DNA of 64,000 nucleotides. Origin: an uncultured Muribaculum sp. Its GTDB lineage: Bacteria > Bacteroidota > Bacteroidia > Bacteroidales > Muribaculaceae. The notes beneath the pieces were generated by a model. The model saw only the letters and a list, made by a program, of their open reading frames with translations. It did no database searches and was not told where the DNA came from. The position numbers and the translations under genes are program-made. Shown piece by piece: positions 8,574 through 16,087 of this stretch. The stretch covers positions 1 to 64,000 of the forward strand of contig CAJUMZ010000013.1 of assembly GCA_910587665.1 (NCBI GenBank), given 5' to 3'. Numbering within the stretch: the first letter of the stretch is position 1; every line of letters starts with the position of its first letter.

Positions 8574-9361
8574 CTGTTGCTTCTTTTTAGAAATTCATCT
8601 TTGCCGACAAAATGCTGAACGCCGAATACGCCTCCGCCAAATTCAAAGACGGTTGAATCGTTGTAGACAATCAGGCATTCATTGGCATTTATACTATCCT
8701 GTTGTTGACTGGTTAGCGGATGGTGGTATAGACGAAATGAATACATACCCATTCCGATGCGTCGGAAGCGGATAGTTGAGTACTCCGAATCCGGATAATT
8801 GTTGACATCTATACCTATGCAGCCCAAGTAGTCCAAACGTTCTTTTAGTTTCTTAATTTCAAATTCGCTCAGAATATCGGATTGTGACATTTCATCGTTA
8901 TCAAATTCGACAACCAGCCGTGTGCTGTCAGGTAGCATGTTACGATAATGATCTGCTGTATTCCACATCCAAAAAACAGGTTCTCCGTTGTAACATTCTG
9001 CCATAATGAACGCATCGCATTTCTGAGGAGGCTTATTATGCAGATAAACGATACCCCCAAGCAGTAACAAATCAACTATATGGAACCATAAAAGAATCCT
9101 ATCGGTATTTGTACGTCGCCTTACAGCCTTGACAAATGAATATATCCAAAATACAGCACTGAGTAATGTAATGAAAAATCCAGCCGCAAAGATTAGAATA
9201 AATACAAATATTGCCACGTCTAAATCAAATTCATCCAATCCAATACTCAATATAAAAACAAACAGCAATATTACCGTGACAACAGCCACGGCAACATACC
9301 GCATGAACCGCAGAAATACCTGCTTCCTACTCCCTGGCTGTTTTTTCGGATGCTCTTCCAT
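8570..9361 (-). CDS. membrane-anchored protein, three helices plus exported domain
   Basis: 263 residues: three hydrophobic helices (about 21-43, 48-72, 86-107) and a C-terminal domain of about 150 residues with no recognised fold (contains GMYSFRLYHH and FEFGGGVFGVQHF). The start at 9361 overlaps the end of the preceding gene by 35 nt; an ATG at 9304 is an alternative but would cut the charged N-terminus. No family known. Confidence 0.6.
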   Translation of the reverse strand: MEEHPKKQPGSRKQVFLRFMRYVAVAVVTVILLFVFILSIGLDEFDLDVAIFVFILIFAAGFFITLLSAVFWIYSFVKAVRRRTNTDRILLWFHIVDLLLLGGIVYLHNKPPQKCDAFIMAECYNGEPVFWMWNTADHYRNMLPDSTRLVVEFDNDEMSQSDILSEFEIKKLKERLDYLGCIGIDVNNYPDSEYSTIRFRRIGMGMYSFRLYHHPLTSQQQDSINANECLIVYNDSTVFEFGGGVFGVQHFVGKDEFLKRSNR

Positions 9362-9968
9362 AGTTTGCCTTTGAAATTATTGCTTTTAATGAATCTATCT
9401 CCTGCCTATGCAACTCAAATTCCTTTTCATCAAGCGGTATAATATCAACTGTCTTTCCGGAATCATCGTCCTCTATTTTGAACGATTCTCCATATAATAC
9501 TATCGCGCCCAAATCAGACAAGACTTTGCAGGAATCAACCGTAAAAAAGCCGTCAATCTTACGGTCGTATCGCTCCAGCGCGCCATCCTTAATCCATAGT
9601 GCACAATTCGGATAGTCAATCCACCCATAATATCCTTGACGGATTATATAACTGTCATCCTCATAATATTTTTTGTGCGGGATATAAATTTCTTCCAATA
9701 GTCCGGTCCATGCACCTAAAGTCACTGGAATAGGCAAAATGATGACGGCAAGCCAGCCAAGGCTATATATCTTGGCTAAAATATTTAGCCATTGCTTACC
9801 GGTACGGACAAAAAATATCGCAAACGCGCTCAAAGTCGTAATCCAGACAATCAGATAGCCCAATCCCCACCTTAGATGGTCATAATGCCTGAAGCCGACA
9901 AGCAACACGATGCAAAGGATCAATCCAATGCAATGCGCAATCACCAATATTTTCTGCCATGTTTTCAT
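9327..9968 (-). CDS. small membrane protein of unknown function
   Basis: 213 residues: three hydrophobic helices (about 8-25, 34-54, 66-89) and a C-terminal domain of roughly 115 residues, strongly charged at the end. Its final codons NYGRASEKTARE contain the start codon of the next gene (AACTATGGAAG), the same Asn-Tyr placement found at other junctions in this array. The 33-bp gap to the small ORF upstream has no promoter, so it is presumably cotranscribed. Confidence 0.6.
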   Translation of the reverse strand: MKTWQKILVIAHCIGLILCIVLLVGFRHYDHLRWGLGYLIVWITTLSAFAIFFVRTGKQWLNILAKIYSLGWLAVIILPIPVTLGAWTGLLEEIYIPHKKYYEDDSYIIRQGYYGWIDYPNCALWIKDGALERYDRKIDGFFTVDSCKVLSDLGAIVLYGESFKIEDDDSGKTVDIIPLDEKEFELHRQEIDSLKAIISKANYGRASEKTARE

Positions 9969-10001
9969 TCAAATCCGATTGTTAATGCTTTAACCGTATA
10001 A

Positions 10002-10094
10002 TTACAATTCAAAAAATACGTGGTAAAAGGTAATTACCCACACTATTGCGGATAACACCATGATAATCCATTTTGCTTTATATATCAGTTCCAT
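10002..10094 (-). CDS. 30-residue single-helix membrane ORF
   Basis: Short ORF that begins MELIYKAKW and continues as one hydrophobic helix (IIMVLSAIVWVITFYHVFF) to a TAA. Its ATG sits 17 nt before the end of the upstream gene, in ATGGAACTGATATATAA, matching the overlap length and the sequence type of three other junctions in the array. Its N-terminus aligns by eye with the 3218-3964 and 3948-4421 proteins (K at 6, W at 9, then a helix). It may be a true microprotein or the remnant of a longer gene that was deleted after the first helix. Confidence 0.45.
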   Translation of the reverse strand: MELIYKAKWIIMVLSAIVWVITFYHVFFEL

Positions 10095-10803
10095 TATTCT
10101 GTCTTTTATAGATAAACTGATTTGGTACTACATCTGATTCGACATGATATTTGTCAAAGAATGGCTTAACATATCCCTCAAGGTCATGTTCTATTTCTTC
10201 CCATAGCTTCAGCACATCGGTGTCAGCAGTGATACAATAACATTTATCATTATGCACAGGTAGCAAATTTCCGATTCTTTCTCTGATAGCGCAATCATAT
10301 TCTTTCGGGAAAGGGGGCACAATCCCTGTGTGTTTGAAATCCTCATGCTCCAGCCAAAAACTATCGGTATATATGCCTACGTTCAAAGTAAATCTGATTA
10401 CCTCTGAATTATTCCATTTGTCATTTTGGATATTTAAGCAGTACCCAATCGCGCCATTTCTTTTGAAAAAATGATTGCCACGCCTCTTGAAATCATCATC
10501 TTTAAAGGAATCTGCGATTTTGTCAAATATAACCGCCCGTTTGCCTTGCAGATCTATTTTGGGTAAAGAGGGCTTATCAAATCGCCACAACAATGCTATG
10601 CCAAACAAGATTATCGAGCCAAATACCGGAGTGTGCCAAGAGATTGTTTGTTCTATTGGATCGCGAAATCGAGATGTAATTAACCCGGTTGAGTTGAAGT
10701 CACCCACAAGCATAATCAGACCTATACACAGCAGTATCGCCGAGCATATCAAGAGAATTGCAAATCCTCTTCGATGAAACCTATTGCTTGCGTCTTTTTT
10801 CAT
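10078..10803 (-). CDS. two-helix membrane protein of unknown function
   Basis: 241 residues: hydrophobic helices at about 13-31 and 53-71, then a cytosolic domain of some 165 residues with no recognised family. The start overlaps the stop of the lipoprotein gene by ATGA (10800-10803). The end overlaps the small ORF by 17 nt. Confidence 0.6.
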   Translation of the reverse strand: MKKDASNRFHRRGFAILLICSAILLCIGLIMLVGDFNSTGLITSRFRDPIEQTISWHTPVFGSIILFGIALLWRFDKPSLPKIDLQGKRAVIFDKIADSFKDDDFKRRGNHFFKRNGAIGYCLNIQNDKWNNSEVIRFTLNVGIYTDSFWLEHEDFKHTGIVPPFPKEYDCAIRERIGNLLPVHNDKCYCITADTDVLKLWEEIEHDLEGYVKPFFDKYHVESDVVPNQFIYKRQNNGTDI

Positions 10804-11372
10804 TTCGATGGATTAAACAATAGCCGGTTATTATTTGCAAAATCATCATACAGGCTATCTACATTATTGAGTTGTGGCTGGGTGATGCCTCGTTTGTTGA
10901 GGGCTGTCAACCATTCCTCTCTCGTTTCATGCCATTCAACAGAGTCAGTAGGCACATCAATTATTACAAAGCGTCGCATTTCCCAACCATCATATTTATG
11001 ACTTGGCATCAAATCTAATGGAGTGAGTTGTTCTGTATAATAAAGATAGATTATAGAATCCTGCAATCCAACGCTCTCTACTGAATGCCGGACCGTAGCG
11101 AGTGTAAATCCGCCGAACTCATCTGTGTTATCACGACGGAGACAGTCCCACACTTTCCCATCATCACCCCAAAGTGTAGAACACAATTCATACGGTGCAA
11201 TCAATGGCACACGGTAATAATCCCATGCACCAGGGTCAGAATAAAAGTCAGTGCGAAAGGTACTATTAATTTCCTCTTTAATACGCTCCTTGACAGTTTC
11301 GTATTTAGACTTTATTCTTGAACAACCGCACATCAGTACAATAGCAATGCAAAGCAGCAATGTTATTCTCAT
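10800..11372 (-). CDS. small lipoprotein
   Basis: 190 residues. MRITLLLCIAIVLMCGC is a lipoprotein signal with lipobox LMCGC, so the mature protein is anchored by a lipidated Cys. The mature part is charged and has a central aromatic-rich segment (GAWDYYRVPL). The start at 11372 is supported by the ATGA overlap with the previous stop and by AAAGGAGG placed 6 nt upstream; the longer frame from 11393 would add seven residues. Function unknown. Confidence 0.65.
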   Translation of the reverse strand: MRITLLLCIAIVLMCGCSRIKSKYETVKERIKEEINSTFRTDFYSDPGAWDYYRVPLIAPYELCSTLWGDDGKVWDCLRRDNTDEFGGFTLATVRHSVESVGLQDSIIYLYYTEQLTPLDLMPSHKYDGWEMRRFVIIDVPTDSVEWHETREEWLTALNKRGITQPQLNNVDSLYDDFANNNRLLFNPSK

Positions 11373-11608
11373 CGCTTGCCTCCTTTCCGCCATAACTTGA
11401 TAAAAAGTATTATTCCAGCAATATAAGTAACAATAAAAAGGATTTCCAAAGCTATGAAATAGTCACTGACTTGCCATAATGGGCGATTATCCTCGCCTAT
11501 AAGATCATTAGAAATATAGACATACTCAATTTCCCGGAATATGATGAAATTCAATACTCCGATTATCGTGCCGACAATCACACCCGATATTTTCTGATAC
11601 TTCTTCAT
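11369..11608 (-). CDS. 79-residue two-helix membrane protein
   Basis: Two hydrophobic helices (about 7-24 and 51-70) with a short polar loop between them. Overlaps its upstream neighbour by ATGA (11605-11608) and its downstream neighbour by ATGA (11369-11372), so translation of all three is coupled. No family recognised. Confidence 0.6.
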   Translation of the reverse strand: MKKYQKISGVIVGTIIGVLNFIIFREIEYVYISNDLIGEDNRPLWQVSDYFIALEILFIVTYIAGIILFIKLWRKGGKR

Positions 11609-12288
11609 TTGATATTCCGGAAATGATAGTTAAACTTTAGTTTGTCATGCTCGAGAAGCGACTCTCCCAGTAAAACCCTATCGTAAGAAAGAATAGAGTC
11701 TGCACCGGGATAGTTACGATAGCTGACATACACATCCTTTGAAACTATGCTGTCAATAGAGGGCGTTGCGTCCTCAGAGCTGATAGAAATACTCTCTATC
11801 AGCACGGCATCGTTGTCATAAATTCTCAAGTCGGCGTATTCGCCCCAGGCACCCTGATCGATAACGACCAATTTTGCCTGACCGCCATCGAAGTTTATAG
11901 ACACAACCTGTCGTAAAGCATCATGGCTTTGATGATAACCACCAAATAGAACCGCAGAAAATACGAATATACCAATCTGGATAAAGGGCAAAAACATCTT
12001 TAAATGATACAGAATATCGTTATCGCTTACAGGCGTAGTCTTTCGTTTCCCTTTCTGATAATAACCCGCGTCTTTAGGAAAATTGTACTTTATGATAAGA
12101 CCAACATCCGGCACCGGTTTTAGTAGCTTTGCTACCCATACCGACCCGATAATCGCAGCCGCAGCAAAAACGGCAAACAGCACCCAATTCAAGCCGGATA
12201 CAAGCATTATACCCGCACCCAACGCCCCTACACATGACATTATCAATGCAAAACAAAATGACAACAATTTACGACCTTTCAGTTTCAT
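11605..12288 (-). CDS. membrane protein, first full gene of the array
   Basis: 227 residues: two N-terminal helices (about 9-30 and 34-54), one further helix near 100-116, and an exported or cytosolic C-terminal domain of about 110 residues. Begins MKLKGRK, again close to the MKLT starts used further down. It has a strong ribosome binding site (AAAGGAG, 7 nt before the ATG) which lies inside the end of the truncated activase ORF, and overlaps that ORF's stop by ATGA. Confidence 0.65.
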   Translation of the reverse strand: MKLKGRKLLSFCFALIMSCVGALGAGIMLVSGLNWVLFAVFAAAAIIGSVWVAKLLKPVPDVGLIIKYNFPKDAGYYQKGKRKTTPVSDNDILYHLKMFLPFIQIGIFVFSAVLFGGYHQSHDALRQVVSINFDGGQAKLVVIDQGAWGEYADLRIYDNDAVLIESISISSEDATPSIDSIVSKDVYVSYRNYPGADSILSYDRVLLGESLLEHDKLKFNYHFRNIK

Positions 12289-12452
12289 GCTTTATCTCCT
12301 TTCCAAAAGATTGATATGCTGTTGCTGAAAGTAGCGGGATTGAGGCAATAGTGGCAATGGAAAGTGCATCCGTAGAAAGCCACAAATACTCCGTCGCCGT
12401 CAGAAAGGCGATGACGCGCGATGCCGATGATTCTTGCGAGGTTCTTTTCCAT
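12285..12452 (-). pseudogene. truncated N-terminal copy of the radical-SAM activase
   Basis: A 55-residue ORF that starts MEKNLARIIGIARHRL and keeps the cluster motif CTFHCHYCLNP (C29, C33, C36, spacing CX3CX2C). This matches the first part of the intact gene at 15343-15966 (MEKEQAKIIGVARHRL, CLLRCRYCLNP). Similarity stops right after the cluster motif; the rest of the enzyme, including the SAM-binding GGE region, is missing. The ORF now ends as the ATGA overlap with the following gene. Probably the scar of a duplication or recombination, although it has its own promoter-like box and could still be translated. Confidence 0.8.
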
Positions 12453-12515
12453 TGTGCTTATATTTATACTGCCTTTTTTGCTATCCCATAGGTTGCTAAA
12501 GGATAGTCTTCATTG

Positions 12516-12523
12516 CAAAGTTA
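12516..12523 (-). promoter_or_regulatory. -7 promoter box for the downstream array
   Basis: TAACTTTG on the minus strand, a perfect TAnnTTTG, in the 184-bp gap between the CarboxypepD-like gene and the truncated activase. The -33 element is weak. It could make the array from 12452 to 2883 a separate transcript from the radical-SAM genes. Confidence 0.45.
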
Positions 12524-12636
12524 ATAGGAATAATCGGCTTTAGATGGGACATTTGTCACTTTGTGCTATCGAAAAGTTCAACGCCATATTTCTTTTTCAA
12601 GTGGAATACGGATTTCAATGACATATGATCGCATAG

Positions 12637-13587
12637 CTATTCCTTTTTGTGCCTGAACTTGATAGTCTTCTTGGCATTGCGTTTGGGGTACTTGACATTG
12701 ATTATCACAGGGTCGTCGTAGCCCTCGGCCTCGATGCGGAGGGTCGCTTTTTTAAGCGGATTACCTTCCTCGTCTTTCAACCCATAATCATAATCCCAAT
12801 AAATACGGCATGGGTGCTTGTCGTCAAAATATTCGGGAGATAAGTGCTCGCAATCTTCTTCGCCATCATCATCTATCCAAATCCTCGCAACGTCCAATTT
12901 ATCTCTATCCATTAAATTGCCATATTCATCAAACACATTTAGGTCGAGATAATGATTTTCTTCTCTTTGCACAGAAATGACACCTCCAAGAACAAGTACG
13001 TCGCCTGTTAATACCGACTCATCTGCTTCAAGCACTACATCCAAATTTTCAGACCATCGCATGATTGGTATTTTCTGAGTATGAAACCCTGGAAACGACA
13101 CTTCCAATGTATCGCCGGGTGCAACTTCTATTTCAAAATCGCCTTCAATACCGGTAGCACAACCCTTATTGTTTCGTAAGTTTATTATCGTTGCGCCTAT
13201 TATTGGTTCACGTTGTTTTACGCTATTGTTATCTACCATTTCCGATACAGCTCCTTTTACCATAAATGTATCAGTTACGGCATGGACGGCAATATCTCCC
13301 ATCGGGAGCGACAAGTCCGGATCCGGAATCTGCGCGGAAACGCCGTTTGGCATCAGTAATGCTAAAGCACCTGCTGAGATTCCGGCAAGCGCAATGGTTT
13401 TACCCATGTGCTGGCGTGAGCGAAGCTGCTGCTCCAAATAGCGGACTTCGGCCTCACATTTAGGGCACGTGCCGAGGCAGTCACCTTTATAGCGACACTC
13501 CGACGTTACAAACTCGATGCCGTTCGCCTCGGCTATCTGCCGGCGGATCTCTTTCAGTATCTTGCAGGTTTGCTTTCCTCGTGCCAT
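12637..13587 (-). CDS. membrane protein: Cys-motif N-domain plus carboxypeptidase-D-regulatory-like domain
   Basis: 316 residues. Residues 1-55 are nearly identical to those of the next gene upstream and contain C8, C31, C37, C41, C44 with the motif CLGTCPKC (CX3CX2C). A hydrophobic segment follows (about 63-82), then a CarboxypepD_reg-like domain (EPIIGATIINLRNNKGCATG, about 127-190), and a C-terminal half of unknown fold rich in Asp. ATG at 13587 was preferred over a TTG two codons upstream; it lies 2 nt after the previous stop. The DNA encoding the N-domain is also nearly the same in both genes, suggesting recent duplication or gene conversion. Confidence 0.75.
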   Translation of the reverse strand: MARGKQTCKILKEIRRQIAEANGIEFVTSECRYKGDCLGTCPKCEAEVRYLEQQLRSRQHMGKTIALAGISAGALALLMPNGVSAQIPDPDLSLPMGDIAVHAVTDTFMVKGAVSEMVDNNSVKQREPIIGATIINLRNNKGCATGIEGDFEIEVAPGDTLEVSFPGFHTQKIPIMRWSENLDVVLEADESVLTGDVLVLGGVISVQREENHYLDLNVFDEYGNLMDRDKLDVARIWIDDDGEEDCEHLSPEYFDDKHPCRIYWDYDYGLKDEEGNPLKKATLRIEAEGYDDPVIINVKYPKRNAKKTIKFRHKKE

Positions 13588-13589
13588 AG

Positions 13590-14516
13590 TCAATCACAAT
13601 AATCTATGTAATCTGAATATTTAAAAGATATAGGAAGTGTAAACCAAGCATTTACTTTCTTGCCTAAGTGTTGCGCCGGAATAAAATCTGGGAAAAGTCC
13701 GACCACTCTCAATGCTTCCCGATCAAGAGCGGAATCACGACCTTTAACAATTTCCGGAGCACAGACATGACCTAATGTATCAATATAGAACTTCACAACA
13801 ACTCTGCCTTGAAAATCATTAATCATCTCTTCCGGATATTTGAGATTGTCGCAAATGAATTTCATCATTGCGGTTTGACCGCCCGGAAATTCTGGCAACT
13901 GTTCTACAGCAAAATATATTTTGTTTTCATCAGGCATTGTCGGACATTCATCGGGCATCTCACCTTGCGTTACCACCAGATTCGGATCATTGACAACCGC
14001 ACACTCTTTAATTCCGTCCACTTTTTTGGAACTATTGGAGTCGCTTTCATTACCTGGGAATACAGGTCTTTCGTCAACTAAAGGATATGACTCTTCTGAA
14101 ACTTCTCCTACGACCGGAAATGCAGACACGTCTATTTCGCCCTTTTTGATGACAGCAGTATCTTCAATGACCGGCAGTTCTCCTTCGTCTATTGTATCCG
14201 CCATTTCAATTTGCTCAACCGTAGCCTCAGGTTCGCCTTGCAGAGTCACATTTGATTGATTGGATGACGTTCCACCACACCCTGAAAACGCAATCATTCC
14301 CGCCGAAATTCCGGCGAGGGCTACGGCTTTACCGGCGAGAGTGCGGGCGCGGAGCTGCTGCTCCAAATAGCGCACTTCGGCTTCGCACTTGGGACATGTG
14401 CCGAGGCAGTCGCCACGGTAGCGGCATTCCGACGTGGCAAACTCGATGTCGTTCGCCTCAGCTATCTGCCGGCGGATCTCTTTCAATATTTTGCAGGTTT
14501 GCTTTCCTCGTGCCAT
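13590..14516 (-). CDS. TonB C-terminal-domain protein with N-terminal Cys-motif domain
   Basis: 308 residues. Residues 1-55 form the cysteine domain (C8, C31, then CLGTCPKC at 37-44), followed by a hydrophobic segment at about 60-80 which includes FSGC, a possible lipobox-like end. A long acidic, proline-poor linker spans the periplasm. The last 90 residues are a TonB_C domain (LPEFPGGQTAMMKFICDNLKYP, split here at the usual FPGG start, then GRVVVKFYIDTLG and LDREALRVV). TonB-type proteins pass energy to outer-membrane receptors; the cytosolic cysteine domain is unusual for them and may bind a metal or Fe-S cluster. Confidence 0.8.
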   Translation of the reverse strand: MARGKQTCKILKEIRRQIAEANDIEFATSECRYRGDCLGTCPKCEAEVRYLEQQLRARTLAGKAVALAGISAGMIAFSGCGGTSSNQSNVTLQGEPEATVEQIEMADTIDEGELPVIEDTAVIKKGEIDVSAFPVVGEVSEESYPLVDERPVFPGNESDSNSSKKVDGIKECAVVNDPNLVVTQGEMPDECPTMPDENKIYFAVEQLPEFPGGQTAMMKFICDNLKYPEEMINDFQGRVVVKFYIDTLGHVCAPEIVKGRDSALDREALRVVGLFPDFIPAQHLGKKVNAWFTLPISFKYSDYIDYCD

Positions 14517-14527
14517 AATCAGTAATT

Positions 14528-15340
14528 TTACTTTAAAAGATCTCGATTATTCCAATTTTCCAATACCTTCATTTGGTGAATGGCTATCCGGTTAAGTTTC
14601 ATAAGCCTTTCTGATTGAGCAAGCCCTTGCTCAATAAACACAGCATTAAGGTTTTCCATATTGGACAGGCATATCAATTCATTTATCGTAGCATAATCCC
14701 TAATATTACCTTTAAGTCCCGGATTATTCTCACGCCATTGTCTTGCAGTCAATCCAAACATAGCCACATTGAGTACATCAGCTTCATCGGCATAAACTCT
14801 TGACATCTGTTCTTTAGTTATTTCAGCTGGCAGCAAATGTGTCTTAATCGCATCAGTATGAATATGGTAGTTAAGCTTCGCAAGCTCACGTTTAGCTGAC
14901 CATCCAAGTAACTTTTGCTCATCCGCCTTAAGACGCTGAAATTCTTCAATAAGATATAACTTAAACGGCACACTTATTGCCGAGCCAAATTCAAACGCTA
15001 TATCTTTATGGGCATAAGTCCCTCCATATCTGCCCTTCTTTACCACAATGCCTATGGCATTGGTTTTGCTGATCCATTCCGACGCACTTAACACAAAAGA
15101 AGGCAAACCGGCATTCATTTTAAAGTGGTCAAATTCGACCACTTTAAATGCGGGGTTATGAATCATTTCCCAAGTTCCTAAAAATTCAATTGTATAACGA
15201 TTCCTTAACCAATTCTTTATAATGTCTGCTGACCGGTTGTCTCCCTCTTTGGCTGTTGCCATATCAGTAAGAGAAATGTAATCTTGTTGATCAAAAGAAA
15301 TTACTGTTACACATGTATTCTGAACGATAATCTTTGCCAT
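14528..15340 (-). CDS. KilA-N domain protein
   Basis: 270 residues. The N-terminal domain has the KilA-N pattern: YISLTDMA near residue 21, the IIKNWLRNR stretch, VVEFDHFK around 67, and a SEWISKTNAIGI block near 87. This domain binds DNA and is common in phage and in mobile islands. The C-terminal half is helical, with an acidic and tyrosine-containing region of unknown role. It sits 2 nt after the activase stop and 11 nt before the TonB-like gene, so it belongs to the same operon; it may be its regulator or a remnant of mobile DNA. Confidence 0.8.
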   Translation of the reverse strand: MAKIIVQNTCVTVISFDQQDYISLTDMATAKEGDNRSADIIKNWLRNRYTIEFLGTWEMIHNPAFKVVEFDHFKMNAGLPSFVLSASEWISKTNAIGIVVKKGRYGGTYAHKDIAFEFGSAISVPFKLYLIEEFQRLKADEQKLLGWSAKRELAKLNYHIHTDAIKTHLLPAEITKEQMSRVYADEADVLNVAMFGLTARQWRENNPGLKGNIRDYATINELICLSNMENLNAVFIEQGLAQSERLMKLNRIAIHQMKVLENWNNRDLLK

Positions 15341-15342
15341 AG

Positions 15343-15966
15343 TCAGTGTTTGCGGATTTGGTAGGTAAATAAATCGAATCGGGTAAAGCCGAGTTTTTCA
15401 AGCGTGGCTTGGCTTGCGTCGCGGTCGGCATCAGTGTTGAACTCCGGTATCAGCGGTATGCGGACAATGCAGTCATTCTGCCGCCCGCTATCAGCTATCA
15501 GCCGGAGATTCGAAAGGACTTGGGAATTGTCTTGCCCGGTATAGTTGCTGTAAATCCCAGGATTCAAGTCCTTGATGTCGATGATAAGTGTATTTACCAC
15601 AGGGAGCAAGGACTCGATGTTGTTTGCCGGAACATTGAGCGATGTTTCAAGATTTATCTGCCAGCCGTCACCGCACAGTTCGCGGAAGCGTCGGATAAAA
15701 CCGGGACGCAAGCACGGCTCCCCGCCGCCGAATGTCACGCCGCCCCCGGTAGCAAGGAAATACAGCTCATCTATACGGACTTCATCAAACAGCGATTCAG
15801 CGGTATAATCACGAAACCGCGCGCCATCGCCAAGCGACTGGGGATTGAGACAATACCGGCAACGGAGCAGGCATCCGTGAAAAGCCACAAGCGTCGTCAC
15901 TCCGTCGCCGTCGGATGCCAGACGGTGACGCGCAACTCCTATTATCTTAGCCTGCTCTTTTTCCAT
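15343..15966 (-). CDS. radical SAM enzyme, glycyl-radical-activase type
   Basis: 207 residues. The [4Fe-4S] motif is CLLRCRYC (CX3CX2C, about residues 31-38) and the SAM-binding motif is GGGVTFGGGEP near 75-85, as in PflA/NrdG-type activases; no extra ferredoxin domain is present and the protein is shorter than PflA. Start at the ATG at 15966: the promoter -7 box is at 16015-16008, so the longer frame from 16020 cannot be fully transcribed, and the truncated copy downstream begins with the same MEK. No glycyl radical enzyme is in the window, so the substrate is open; the neighbouring Cys-motif proteins are candidates. Confidence 0.82.
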   Translation of the reverse strand: MEKEQAKIIGVARHRLASDGDGVTTLVAFHGCLLRCRYCLNPQSLGDGARFRDYTAESLFDEVRIDELYFLATGGGVTFGGGEPCLRPGFIRRFRELCGDGWQINLETSLNVPANNIESLLPVVNTLIIDIKDLNPGIYSNYTGQDNSQVLSNLRLIADSGRQNDCIVRIPLIPEFNTDADRDASQATLEKLGFTRFDLFTYQIRKH

Positions 15967-15988
15967 AAGCGGTGACACATTAAGCCAC

Positions 15989-16015
15989 TTATCAAAAGTG
16001 ATAATTACAAAGATA
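15989..16015 (-). promoter_or_regulatory. activase promoter with palindromic operator
   Basis: The minus strand has TATCTTTG at 16015-16008 as -7 box. Immediately downstream, over the expected start of transcription, lies TTATCAAAAGTGATAA (15989-16004), a perfect 6-bp inverted repeat with a 4-nt centre. The arrangement suggests a repressor or CRP/FNR-type site, but the regulator is unknown. Confidence 0.5.
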
Positions 16016-16087
16016 TACATTTAAAATCAATATCCTACGATTTTCAATAAATTATTACATGACATGTCAATATCGGAGAAATATCCG

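Noticed and set aside
2883..12288. CRISPR-Cas or restriction system in the AT-rich array
   Set aside because: No repeats of CRISPR size, and no nuclease, helicase or methyltransferase motifs were seen in the array proteins.
12453..12636. Small protein gene between the Cys-domain gene and the truncated activase
   Set aside because: No frame with a good start and coding character; only a promoter box was visible.
15119..15148. Perfect 12-bp palindrome (TTTAAAGTGGTC and its complement) inside the KilA-N gene
   Set aside because: It encodes the conserved VVEFDHFK motif; the palindrome follows from the codons and is not a good operator candidate.
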